Below, piece after piece: positions 8,129 to 15,906 of a stretch of DNA of 29,942 nucleotides (position 1 is its first letter; each line of letters begins with the position of its first letter). The position numbers and the translations under genes are program-made. The stretch comes from a virus: positions 1-29,942 of the IMG/VR virus record IMGVR_UViG_3300045950_000074, one strand, 5' to 3'. The notes beneath the pieces are model-generated. The model saw only the letters and a list, made by a program, of their open reading frames with translations, made no database searches and was not told where the DNA came from.

Positions 8129-8161
8129 GCTCGTCCTCGTTCGTTATTGTGAATTCCAGGG

Positions 8162-11100
8162 TCAGGTGCCCCAGAGGAACCCCCAGCCGCGGTCCCATCC
8201 GGCGGCAAACGGTGCCGTCAGCCGAAACCAGCGCGCTTCGCGATCCGTGACCCAGCTGCCCTCGACCAGACGCCGCGAGCGGACGGCCAGTTCGATCTCG
8301 GCCGTGCGATCCGGCGCGCCGAGTTCCGGGATGGCCTCGGGCGCGAGGATCCAGTTTGCAGCGGTCCCTGCATCGATGACGACGCCCGCAGGCAGGATGG
8401 CCGCACCGGTGTCCGGGTCTACCCAGCGCACCTCAACGATGTAGCTGACCCCCGGCTCCGGCCCGATGGAGGCGCCGGTGTGGTCGACGATCACGGGGCT
8501 GGTCTGGGTCAACCGGTCCCGATGCGTCCAGGTCAGGGCGAGAGGGCCCATGACCAGTCCATCGACATTCGGGGCATAACTGCCGTTCCCTTGCACGCGC
8601 CCTGGCGGCAAGGGGCGAATAGCGCGGCGGTCGAGCGTCACGGCATCTTCGGGCGCCAGTGCGAATGCCAGCGTGCCGCGGCCGGTCTCGGGCAGAAGCC
8701 GCGCGGCCAGCGTCTCGCCAGCCGCCCAGCTGTCCTCGGTGATCCGTGCCACGTCGTCGAAGAAGATGACCGGCGTGCCGGAGGTGTGCGCGCGCGGAAC
8801 GGTGTCGAGACAGCCCCGGCCGACGGTGATGCTGGTCGGCGTGATGCCGTCGACGCGGACCAGTTCGCCATCGATGCTGGCGAGAGTGCCGATCTCGACC
8901 TCGCCGATATCGCGCCAGCCGGTGACCGGGATCACGCGCGCCTCCGGGCTGTCGGTCACATCCGCAGCGAGCAGCGCCGTTGGGGCGAAAGCGACGATAC
9001 CTTCCTGCGCGGATCCGGTACCGGGATCGATCCAGAGCTGGGCCGCCAGCGCATCGGCGCTGGGGCGTTCGCCGGTGGCCACGAGCGCGCCCGCGTCCGG
9101 ATCCTCGGCGAGGCGGCGGTCGGCCTCGCTGTGGCCAAGCTCGCGGACGAGAAGCCAATACGGCGCTTCCTCGACCATGCGGCTTGCCAGTGCTCGCGGC
9201 GGGGCGGCGACACCGGCGCCGGTCGGCATCCGCCCGCCCGCGATTGCGGTCGCGCCCAGCGCGAAGACGTCTTCGGCAATCTTGAGCCGGATGCCGTTGT
9301 CGCGTCCGTCACCCTGGCCGATCTCGGAAATCCGCATCACGATGTCATCGAGACCCAGCCGCGTCGAACGCAACCGGATCACATCGCCCGGCCCGAGGTC
9401 AGAGCCCTCGCGATTGACGACGATCTCGCCCGTCAGGAGGGGGGCGGACAAGGCACGCAGGTCGCGCTCGGCCACGCGCACGGCGAGCCCCTGATAGCGG
9501 ATGCCGGGATAGTCGAGCGTGGTGGCCAGAACCTCTCCCATCGCCTGGACGCGGGCGGTGTCTGTCACTGAAACCGCCCCAGTGTCATCCGTCCAGGCAT
9601 CGGTGAACCGCACCGTGACGCTGTTCACCAGATCGGAGGGCGACCTGCGGCCAAGACGCCCCCAGTCCACGACATTGGTCTCATCGAACAGGGGCAGCGT
9701 TGCGGGTGAGTAATCCGCGCGGATCAGCTTCAACTCCCAGAGTCCGGTGCGCCGGTCGATGAACAGCGTGGCATCGATATGGTCGAGGACGCTGGCGATG
9801 AACTCCTCGATGGAGGAGTCCTGCTGCCAGATCAGCGAGAGGCCGAAGCCCTCAGTATAGAGTGTATCCGCCGCCCCCGTGAAGCTCGCGCCGATCTCGA
9901 CCGAGGAGTGTCCCAGACCCCAGTCGCGGTTGGTGAGGCATTCGCGGATGATGTGGGCCGGGTTCATGTCCGGGCCGTTGCCGAAGGCGCCGCGCAGGGA
10001 AGCGATCAGCGCCTGCGGGTTGCCGGGCGGGATCACCGGCACGCCGTCCACAGGCGTGTTGTCGATCTGGGCCGTGTAGGACGTGTTCGCGAGCGAGATG
10101 TTGAAGCCGAAGATGTCAGCAGGCGGCAGGGTGCGGATGATTGCCAGCGCCGCATCGACCGAGGAGACTGGCGATGGCTCACCATCGGTCACGAAGATGA
10201 CGATCCGGCGTTTGGACCCACCACCCGCGAAGAAGGCATTTGCTTCCGCGAAGGCCGCGTTGAAGCTGGTGCCGCCATTGGTGAAGTTCGAGAGCCCCAG
10301 CATCCAGGTCTCGAGCGCGGCATAGTCCGCAGGCCCCATGTTGCGGCGTTCGATGGACCCGGCGACCGCCACGTTCCAGAGGACAATGCGGATGTCGTTC
10401 GGCCGGTCGGGGTCCACGCCCGCCGCGATCTCGCGGATGAGGGCGGCGACGCCTGCCTTCTGTGCCGACATACGTGTGCCCGACATGGAGCCCGAGACGT
10501 CGAGGGCGATGTAGATCGCCGCATCCGAGATATTGGCCTCTGGCACGATGGCCGCCTTCTCGGGATACCATTGCGCTGCGCCTGCCTCGCCGGTCAGCAC
10601 GCGGGTGACCCGCACCGCCCATGGCTTCAGATACGGGTTGATGCCGAGATAGACCTGCCGCAGCACGAGGCTGCAGAGGCCGCGATAGGCGGGAACATCC
10701 CCGCCCATGCGTGCGGCCAGATAGTCGTTCGGCCCCTGGCCCGGCCCGCCCATCAGCACATCGACATCGCCGCGGATGCCACCTTCTCGGCTCTCGCCGC
10801 CGAAGAGGTCGGGTTTGTCGATCCGGATGCGGCCGCCACCCGCGCCGGTATTGCTGGCGCCGGTTGTGGCCTCGAAGACCTCTACCGATTGCGCCGAGAA
10901 GCTCAGCGCCTCGGGCAGGACGGACCAACGTGTAATGTTGGTCGCGGCATCGAAGGTGACGGCTTGCAGGGTGATCGTTTGGCTCGACCCGTTGGCGAGG
11001 GCGAGGCGGTAGTCGCGACCGATGCGGACGCCCGCGCGGGTGCCGGGGAAGCTGAGCGTTGCGCCCGTGTCGCCTGCCAGTGCTGCCGTGGCGGCCATGC

Positions 11101-11296
11101 TTGCGACGGTGCCGATGCGCATCTCGACCGCTGCGCCGCCGCCTCCGGAAGAACCCCCGCCAGTCGTGACGGACCAGGCGGTGCGACGGTCGACGAGAAT
11201 CTCGCGGATGGCGTCGACCGGCCCGTGACAGAGCGCCAGATGCACACCCAGCGAATAGCGGTAGCCGACGGTCTGGGCCTTGCTCCTACCGCCCAT
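8162..11296 (-). CDS. Tail-tip (gpJ-like) attachment protein with an embedded vWA/MIDAS domain
   Basis: 1044 aa from the ATG at 11296, preceded by AAGGGG 6 nt upstream; an upstream GTG in the same frame (11335) is less likely. The N-terminus (MGGRSKAQTVGYRYSLGVHL, then HGPVDAIREILVD) is typical of siphophage tail-tip proteins of this module. Residues ~253-442 form a von Willebrand A domain with an apparently complete metal-ion-dependent adhesion site: DVSGSMS (266-272), Thr in NGGTSF (343) and VTDGEPS with D371. The tail-protein sequence resumes at HIIRECLTNRDWGLGHS and continues through hub-like and beta-rich repeats (VAERDLRALSAPLLTGEIVV, GPGDVIRL) to a C-terminal surface region. The tail-tip role follows from size, family look and position; the vWA domain suggests metal-dependent binding of a receptor or partner. 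Confidence 0.82.
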   Translation of the reverse strand: MGGRSKAQTVGYRYSLGVHLALCHGPVDAIREILVDRRTAWSVTTGGGSSGGGGAAVEMRIGTVASMAATAALAGDTGATLSFPGTRAGVRIGRDYRLALANGSSQTITLQAVTFDAATNITRWSVLPEALSFSAQSVEVFEATTGASNTGAGGGRIRIDKPDLFGGESREGGIRGDVDVLMGGPGQGPNDYLAARMGGDVPAYRGLCSLVLRQVYLGINPYLKPWAVRVTRVLTGEAGAAQWYPEKAAIVPEANISDAAIYIALDVSGSMSGTRMSAQKAGVAALIREIAAGVDPDRPNDIRIVLWNVAVAGSIERRNMGPADYAALETWMLGLSNFTNGGTSFNAAFAEANAFFAGGGSKRRIVIFVTDGEPSPVSSVDAALAIIRTLPPADIFGFNISLANTSYTAQIDNTPVDGVPVIPPGNPQALIASLRGAFGNGPDMNPAHIIRECLTNRDWGLGHSSVEIGASFTGAADTLYTEGFGLSLIWQQDSSIEEFIASVLDHIDATLFIDRRTGLWELKLIRADYSPATLPLFDETNVVDWGRLGRRSPSDLVNSVTVRFTDAWTDDTGAVSVTDTARVQAMGEVLATTLDYPGIRYQGLAVRVAERDLRALSAPLLTGEIVVNREGSDLGPGDVIRLRSTRLGLDDIVMRISEIGQGDGRDNGIRLKIAEDVFALGATAIAGGRMPTGAGVAAPPRALASRMVEEAPYWLLVRELGHSEADRRLAEDPDAGALVATGERPSADALAAQLWIDPGTGSAQEGIVAFAPTALLAADVTDSPEARVIPVTGWRDIGEVEIGTLASIDGELVRVDGITPTSITVGRGCLDTVPRAHTSGTPVIFFDDVARITEDSWAAGETLAARLLPETGRGTLAFALAPEDAVTLDRRAIRPLPPGRVQGNGSYAPNVDGLVMGPLALTWTHRDRLTQTSPVIVDHTGASIGPEPGVSYIVEVRWVDPDTGAAILPAGVVIDAGTAANWILAPEAIPELGAPDRTAEIELAVRSRRLVEGSWVTDREARWFRLTAPFAAGWDRGWGFLWGT

Positions 11297-11516
11297 TGTC
11301 TGCCCCTTCGTTTGCAGCGAGGTTTGTCGCCTCACGCATCTCGGCCTGCAGGATCACCGGTTCCACCAGCGCGTCGCCCGTGGCGCGCAGGGTCTCCGCC
11401 TCGATGCCGCCATCGAGAAACGCCTGCCAGTCAAGCCCATGCCGCCGAAACCATGGCCGCACGCCTGCAAGGCAGTAGCGTGCCGCGCGCAGGTCCTGGA
11501 TCGTCACGCGGGTCAC
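11286..11516 (-). CDS. Small tail-tip assembly factor, function unknown
   Basis: 76 aa (VTIQDLRAARYCLAGVRPWF ... ATGDALVEPVILQAEMREA). Similar small proteins sit just before gpJ-like genes in alphaproteobacterial prophages, as I recall them. A predicted mostly helical soluble protein without catalytic motif. The start is a GTG at 11516 overlapping the upstream TGA by 4 nt, and the 3' end overlaps the tail-tip gene by 11 nt. The packed arrangement and conserved position suggest a tail-tip assembly or chaperone role, which is inference. Confidence 0.62.
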   Translation of the reverse strand: MTRVTIQDLRAARYCLAGVRPWFRRHGLDWQAFLDGGIEAETLRATGDALVEPVILQAEMREATNLAANEGADNGR

Positions 11517-11761
11517 TTCTTGCCGCCTTTCTTCTGGATGGGATCGACCCTGAGGTCCCCGGCCCAGACGACGTTCGGGCCGGTGATCAGAACCGTGCCG
11601 AAAACGACCGGGATCGGTCGGCCTTCTTCAGCCGTGGGCAGCGTGAAATCGTCGAGCCCCGCGGCCTGGGGCTTCTCGACCTTGGGCCGCGGGCTCAGCG
11701 CATAGGAAATCGCCGAAAGCACGAGCCCGAGAACGAGCCGCGCGATGAAGGTCCAGACCAT
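11513..11761 (-). CDS. Small membrane-anchored tail-tip module protein
   Basis: 82 aa with an N-terminal hydrophobic helix (FIARLVLGLVLSAISYAL, 4-21), followed by PTAEEGRPIPVVFGTVLITGPNVVWAGDLR and a Lys-rich end. The motif G(R/K)xIPVxFGTxxIxxPNVVWxGDL is shared with the small proteins that precede GGRSK..VGYRY-type tail-tip genes in other phages. Those are thought to take part in tail-tip assembly; the motif resembles the start of tail-tip proteins themselves. The start at 11761 is preceded by a ~70-bp gap holding a long hairpin. Confidence 0.65.
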   Translation of the reverse strand: MVWTFIARLVLGLVLSAISYALSPRPKVEKPQAAGLDDFTLPTAEEGRPIPVVFGTVLITGPNVVWAGDLRVDPIQKKGGKK

Positions 11762-11782
11762 GGATGGCGTCTTTCAGTGGTC

Positions 11783-11826
11783 GCGCTTGCGAACCGAGAA
11801 AGTCGGGCAACTTTCTCTGCAAGCGC
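11783..11826 (-). other. Intergenic two-part hairpin after the DUF2163 hub gene
   Basis: Outer arms GCGCTTGC (11783-11790) and GCAAGCGC (11819-11826) enclose inner arms GAGAAAGT (11796-11803) and ACTTTCTC (11810-11817) with a 6-nt loop. Both stems are perfect 8-bp pairs. The hairpin fills most of the gap between the hub gene and the 82-aa gene. No T tract follows it on the minus strand, so it is not a standard terminator; it may be an mRNA processing or stability element. Confidence 0.55.
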
Positions 11827-11831
11827 TTCGG

Positions 11832-12692
11832 TCAGACGATGGAACTGCCGCCGAAGGGGTTGCGGCCTGGGATCTCGGGAAAGCCGCCGAAGTTCGCGAG
11901 GTTGCTGAACTTGGCCGCACAGGTGGCCGCGCGCAGGTCGCAACCGGGGGCGATATCGGCTGCCACAGGCAAAGGGCTACCGGTCTCGGGTTCAACCTCG
12001 GGGGCTGTGAGGGCTGCCGCTAACTCGGGCATTGGCCGAGAAAGCGTGAGGATTGTACCGACATGGCCGGTGACGAACCCAAGCTGCGCCCCAAACCTCA
12101 GCACCCCACCCCGAAACCAGCCATCGGGTTGGCCAGCTGCCTCCGGGATGGTCAGGGCGTTGCCAGCGACGGCCGTCACGGTGCCGGTCTGCCAGTGGAA
12201 CGCGATGTCGAGCCTGCAACCACGGCCGTAAAGCGCGTGGCGGCAAAGGCGCTGGTACTTTGCGCGGACACCTGCCCGGCGCAGGGTGCTGAAGACGGAC
12301 TCACAGTTCAGCAAGATCCGGACGCCCTCGACCTCGGCCCCGACCACGCGGCCTTTCCAATGCGCCACCGTCTCGCCCAGAACCTGCTCATGGCCACGGA
12401 AGATGGTCAGCGTGACAGGCGTGTTGCCCAAGGGCGCAAGAAACCGGCGCGCAAAGGAATGCGACAGAGGCCAGGTAAGTTCCAGCCGCCCTCGCTCGAT
12501 CTCGCTCGTCTGCATGACATCACCATGCGCGACTGCCGCCGCTTCCCAGCTGATTGTGTCGCCCTCGCTGGCTGCACTGGTCCAGTCGGTGGCCCGGCTG
12601 GTGAAGCGCCAGACCTGATCGCCCTCGACGAACTGGTAGAGATAGTAGGGGCGGCCCTCGGCGGTCGAGGACTCGATGGTGGTGTAGGTCAT
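11832..12692 (-). CDS. DUF2163/phage BR0599-type tail hub protein
   Basis: 286 aa. The N-terminal part (YYLYQFVEGDQVWRFTS; SEIERGRLELTWPLSH) and the C-terminal signature PGCDLRAATCAAKFSNLANF followed by GGFPEIPGRNPFGG match the DUF2163/BR0599 family. In the Rhodobacter gene transfer agent a family member forms the tail hub, and four cysteines there are reported to hold an iron-sulfur cluster. Four candidates are present here (C150, C159, C251, C258). No Shine-Dalgarno is visible before the ATG at 12692, unlike most genes here. This fits an ancestral coupling to the distal-tail gene that has been broken by the inserted accessory DNA. No NlpC/P60 gene follows, in contrast to many related modules. 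Confidence 0.85.
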   Translation of the reverse strand: MTYTTIESSTAEGRPYYLYQFVEGDQVWRFTSRATDWTSAASEGDTISWEAAAVAHGDVMQTSEIERGRLELTWPLSHSFARRFLAPLGNTPVTLTIFRGHEQVLGETVAHWKGRVVGAEVEGVRILLNCESVFSTLRRAGVRAKYQRLCRHALYGRGCRLDIAFHWQTGTVTAVAGNALTIPEAAGQPDGWFRGGVLRFGAQLGFVTGHVGTILTLSRPMPELAAALTAPEVEPETGSPLPVAADIAPGCDLRAATCAAKFSNLANFGGFPEIPGRNPFGGSSIV

Positions 12693-12878
12693 CAGGGCTA
12701 ATTTGGTGGTTGCAGAGAATTCAGAAGCTTGGTCATTGGGTGGCCATGAAAGGGCACCCTGTGCATGTTGGTGGCCAGTATCACAGGCCTCCGAACCGAC
12801 AGTCAGGATCGATCCAGTCCTGTTAGTGATCGTATTGGCTGGCGAACCAGTAGACGGGCTTTTTGGCGAAACTGTGCG

Positions 12879-13337
12879 CTATGAGCTGCGTCGAGGCATG
12901 CCAAGGCGGTGCCAGCCGTTCAACGCATCCTTCATTTCGAACTGACCACCCGGGGTGTAAAACTTACGGTGAAACCAGAATAGGCGCTCTTCCTCCGGCT
13001 TTTCAGACAGAGTGCCAGGATCACGCATTTTATGCGCGAGGATTTCTTCCAATGAGATCACATAGCAGGCGATCTGTGGTGTACGTGCAAAGACTACAAA
13101 GACCCACCAGGGCGTTACCAGCTTTTCAGGGCTCAGCCCTAGGCGAGTATCCTGTGGTGTGCCGCTGTGAGCTTTGACCTGAATGGGATGGATGGTGCGT
13201 TCGTCCTCTGATGCCGCGAATAGGTCAGCGCCGCGTGCATTCCGGACAGTGGGCATAACGTTCCAGCCGGCAAGTGAAAGCTCGCGGGCCACGTGATAAA
13301 GACCGATATTTCCCGTTATCTGTTGATCGTTGCTCAC
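12879..13337 (-). CDS. Accessory PD-(D/E)XK-like nuclease-fold protein
   Basis: 152 aa from a GTG at 13337 (VSNDQQITGN) with AAGGGG about 6-9 nt upstream. The N-terminal half has the layout of a PD-(D/E)XK nuclease core: a helix GNIGLYHVARELSLAGWNVM, then NARGADLFAAS with D38, then HPIQVKAHSG with Q53 and K55 (D-x14-QxK). The remainder (WWVFVVFARTPQIACYVISLEEIL) fits the final strands and helices. It resembles small predicted endonuclease or Holliday-resolvase-like proteins; the substrate is unknown. It lies in the tail operon between the remnant of a distal-tail gene and the hub gene, in DNA of lower GC, so it is cargo (moron or defence), not a virion part. Function is inferred from motif pattern only. 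Confidence 0.6.
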   Translation of the reverse strand: MSNDQQITGNIGLYHVARELSLAGWNVMPTVRNARGADLFAASEDERTIHPIQVKAHSGTPQDTRLGLSPEKLVTPWWVFVVFARTPQIACYVISLEEILAHKMRDPGTLSEKPEEERLFWFHRKFYTPGGQFEMKDALNGWHRLGMPRRSS

Positions 13338-13357
13338 GTGTTCCCCTTTTCGACTTG

Positions 13358-13386
13358 ATCTGAACGAGCAACCGAAAACGAGTCAA
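13358..13386 (-). promoter_or_regulatory. Possible promoter of the PD-(D/E)XK-like gene
   Basis: On the minus strand TTGACT (13386-13381) is 17 bp from TCAGAT (13363-13358), about 20 bp before the GTG start. The -35 is close to TTGACA; the -10 is poor. It would let the cargo gene be expressed apart from the late operon. Weak evidence. Confidence 0.25.
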
Positions 13387-13488
13387 TCGTGGATCATTCC
13401 GATGTTAGGCCATTCCACAAGGATCAACTCTGGACTTGAGCTCTGCATGCCAAACGGACTCTGCCCGGTCCATGTATCTCTCGGACGT

Positions 13489-13587
13489 TCAGGCCTTTAC
13501 CTCCACGACCGGCAGGGTCACCTCACTCGCCACCGCCCCATGCCGGATCTCGATCCGATCTGCATCCGACCGCACCAGCGCCAGGAA
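13489..13587 (-). pseudogene. Displaced 3' end of the distal-tail gene
   Basis: Bases 13499-13587 align without gaps to 14756-14844, the 3' end of the intact tail gene, with 80 of 89 positions identical by hand count. Read on the minus strand they encode FLALVRSDADRIEIRHGAVA followed by SEVTLPVVEVKA and a TGA at 13491-13489. Within the aligned part nearly all base differences are silent (one Thr-to-Ala change). So the fragment evolved as coding sequence before being cut off. Upstream of 13587 the similarity stops abruptly and the HNH cassette begins. It has no start codon of its own. Confidence 0.88.
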
Positions 13588-13650
13588 CCCTAGGGACGAG
13601 CGCGGCTACACGACCGGTATGGCAGTCGCGGCTTCCGCAGAAGCAAAGTC

Positions 13651-14580
13651 TCAAGGACGGATCGGTGTCTCACGGTCCATGTGCGCATCAGCATCAATGC
13701 CACGTTGGTCAAGCATCTTTCGAGCGCAGCGGACAACGCAGCCTTTCATACCATTGCGGACGGCGTTTTCTCCGTGAACCTTGTCACCGAGCTTGAACCA
13801 GCGCGCCTTTCCGTTGATCGGAGGAATGTTGACATAGCCCTTGCTGATGTAGGCCCCTGGGAAAAAGAACGCCTCAGCATCCAAAGTGATTGTTCCCTCG
13901 GGTCCACAGTGGAGCCTCGGGTTGCCTCTTTCAACTTTCGTGGCGGACTTCACACGAGATGGCGCAGCCTGACGCAGGCGTTCAAGGCCGTCGAAGTTCG
14001 ACGCAATCGGCGGCCGCAAGCGGGGATCTTCGATGTCGAGCTGGCGAAGTGTGAAGCGATCCTTGCCAAAATTGCACAGCGCGCATGTGATCACGACGTT
14101 GTCGACGGAAGATTTCCCTCCATGACTATGCGGCTCCACATGATCAAACTGAAGCCACGTTGCCGCAAAAGCTGCATGCATTTCAGCTGCGACGCGAGGA
14201 TTCCAGGGCACCTCCCCAGGATAAAGCTGTCGCGCGATCTTCCTGATATCAGCGTGAACAACTGGTAGGGAGCAGTAGCGGCAACGGTAACCATCTCTGG
14301 CAAGTACCGCCTGTCTGATCCATGGAGCAATATTGCGATCGGGATCGCGCTCAGCTTTCGGGATTACTCGCGTGTCACCCTCCGGGCTCATGACGACGAC
14401 ATGCTTGATCACTCCGGCCCAGCCCGTGTTCAGCCATTCCGATGTCACCGGGCAATTCGCCTCTTTGAATTTAGCGGCGGCAAGCTCCAGGTCGCCTTCG
14501 AGGTGGGCATCAGCGGCAGCTTCAAGAGCGGCAATGGAAGCGTAGACCTCCGGAAGGGGTTGCCTAATACAGGAACGCAT
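13651..14580 (-). CDS. HNH endonuclease, probable homing-type cassette
   Basis: 309 aa from the ATG at 14580 with AAGGGA 6 nt upstream. The central HNH domain is clear: RDGYRCRYCSLPV with C100 and C103, QFDHVEPHSHGGKSSVDNVV with D146, H147, H151 and N161, then CALCNFGKD with C166 and C169. The CxxC pairs bind structural zinc, and the HNH residues form the nuclease centre. The N-terminus (1-80) and C-terminal ~110 residues (ERGNPRLHCGPEG; GAYISKGYVNIPPINGKARW) are not recognised and may be target-binding parts. The gene sits between two copies of the 3' end of the tail gene, in lower-GC DNA. This is the position expected of a free-standing mobile endonuclease. A defence nuclease is an alternative. 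Confidence 0.85.
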   Translation of the reverse strand: MRSCIRQPLPEVYASIAALEAAADAHLEGDLELAAAKFKEANCPVTSEWLNTGWAGVIKHVVVMSPEGDTRVIPKAERDPDRNIAPWIRQAVLARDGYRCRYCSLPVVHADIRKIARQLYPGEVPWNPRVAAEMHAAFAATWLQFDHVEPHSHGGKSSVDNVVITCALCNFGKDRFTLRQLDIEDPRLRPPIASNFDGLERLRQAAPSRVKSATKVERGNPRLHCGPEGTITLDAEAFFFPGAYISKGYVNIPPINGKARWFKLGDKVHGENAVRNGMKGCVVRCARKMLDQRGIDADAHMDRETPIRP

Positions 14581-14745
14581 TTGTTTCCCTTCTTATTTCC
14601 GCTGTTCTCCCTCAAGTAAGCCAAGTGAAGTCAGCCTTGGCAATGAAGAATGTTTTGCTTGAAGATGGGCGTGGGTCATGAATGGCAAACTCCCATGTTG
14701 TCCGCTACGCTGACATCATCCCTCTAGATTTTGCAGGGCACGGTT

Positions 14746-15906
14746 TCACGCCAGCACCTCCACAACAGGCAGGGTCACCTCACTGGCCACAGCCCCATGC
14801 CGGATCTCGATCCGGTCCGCGTCTGACCGCACCAGCGTCAGGAAATGCACCTTCGTCCCGATGGCCACCGACTCGCCGAGGCTGGAGGATATCGTCAGCC
14901 GATGATCGGCACTGTCAACTACCGCAGCGTTGATTGTCCGGAACCGCAACCCGCTCGGCATCTCGAGCAGGATCGCGCGCCCGACATAACCCGCCAGGTC
15001 CGTGATAGGCGCCACGCGCATCAGCGTGGAACCGGAGGTCATGGCCGCACGCAGTTGCAGTTCGCGACCCCAGGTCGGCAACCAGAAGCTGGCTTGTCGG
15101 CCGCGCAGCGACCACAGCCAGCGGCGTAGTGCCCAACGTTCCGACGCGCCTTGCGCCTTGAGGGTGATCGCCTCGCCCCTCTCGAACAGATCACGCAGCG
15201 GTTCGACCACGACCGGCCCGAAGCCGTTGTCGACGTATTCGACGGCGCGGCGCAGACTGGCGGTGATCGGCGAACGGGTCAGGCTCGGGTCGGTCTGGAC
15301 CGGACGGCCGAGATAGGTCGGCATGACCGTTGCGGACAGATCAGGAGCATCGCGCAGCAGGAAGGTGGCAGTCACCATGCCGTCATTCTGGCGACGACGT
15401 GCGATCTCGACAGAGGCTGACAGAACGCCCGCCCGCACCGGCGCAACGGCGATGCGCGCAGCAGCTACGATTGCTGCAGGCAGCTGCGCACCCAGCGGTT
15501 CCACCAGGATCAGCCGATCCGCCCCGACATCAGCGATCTCCGCGACCGACGCCTCGCGTCCGTCCACCACGACGGCCACGGCGTCCCCTGCCCGGAAATC
15601 CGCCGCCGTGGTGTCGAAGGCAATCTCCGTTGCCCCCTGCGCCACATCCGCCGTCGGCTGCACCGCCATGTGCCAGAGCGGCACCTGCCATTCCGCTGCA
15701 AACCCCGCCCGCGCCAATTCGGCCGCCCGCGCCATGCCCAGCGCGTCGCAGCGATGCTGGAAGGTGACGATCTCCAGCGGACGGGACCGCAGCGCGATGC
15801 GCTGTTCGCCCGCCTGGGACTGCAGCACATCCGTGCGCCATTCCAGAACCTCGGTGATCTCCTGCGCTGCCAGAAAGGGCCAGAGGGACTCAGGCATTGA
15901 TGGCAC
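14746..15906 (-). CDS. Distal tail structural protein
   Basis: 386 aa, N-terminus MPESLWPFLAAQEITEVLEW, with beta-rich segments, a motif GREASVAEIADVGADRLILV and a C-terminal half containing RDLFERGEAITLKAQ and WALRRWLWSLRGRQASFWLPTW. Such proteins of about 380 residues lie between tape measure and DUF2163 hub genes in related siphophage modules and are virion proteins; a distal-tail role is inferred from that position. The start at 15906 overlaps the tape-measure stop by 17 nt. The last 32 codons exist a second time, displaced, at 13489-13587, so the 3' end of this gene was duplicated or replaced when the HNH cassette arrived. Confidence 0.72.
   Translation of the reverse strand: MPSMPESLWPFLAAQEITEVLEWRTDVLQSQAGEQRIALRSRPLEIVTFQHRCDALGMARAAELARAGFAAEWQVPLWHMAVQPTADVAQGATEIAFDTTAADFRAGDAVAVVVDGREASVAEIADVGADRLILVEPLGAQLPAAIVAAARIAVAPVRAGVLSASVEIARRRQNDGMVTATFLLRDAPDLSATVMPTYLGRPVQTDPSLTRSPITASLRRAVEYVDNGFGPVVVEPLRDLFERGEAITLKAQGASERWALRRWLWSLRGRQASFWLPTWGRELQLRAAMTSGSTLMRVAPITDLAGYVGRAILLEMPSGLRFRTINAAVVDSADHRLTISSSLGESVAIGTKVHFLTLVRSDADRIEIRHGAVASEVTLPVVEVLA
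14756..14844 (-). repeat. 89-bp direct repeat, copy within the intact distal-tail gene
   Basis: Partner of 13499-13587, same orientation, offset 1257 bp, about 90% identical. The pair brackets the HNH gene. Recombination between the copies would remove the cassette and leave an intact chimeric 3' end. Confidence 0.88.

Noticed and set aside
9779-11908. 709-residue open frame on the plus strand opposite the tail-tip gene
   Set aside because: Composition (Arg/Asp/Gly/Ala/His-rich, no domain) is that of an antisense shadow in GC-rich DNA; the minus-strand gene has clear domains.
13430-13488. A 22-codon frame after the displaced tail-gene end (MDRAESVWHAELKS...)
   Set aside because: Too short, no family resemblance; it may only be sequence left from the junction.
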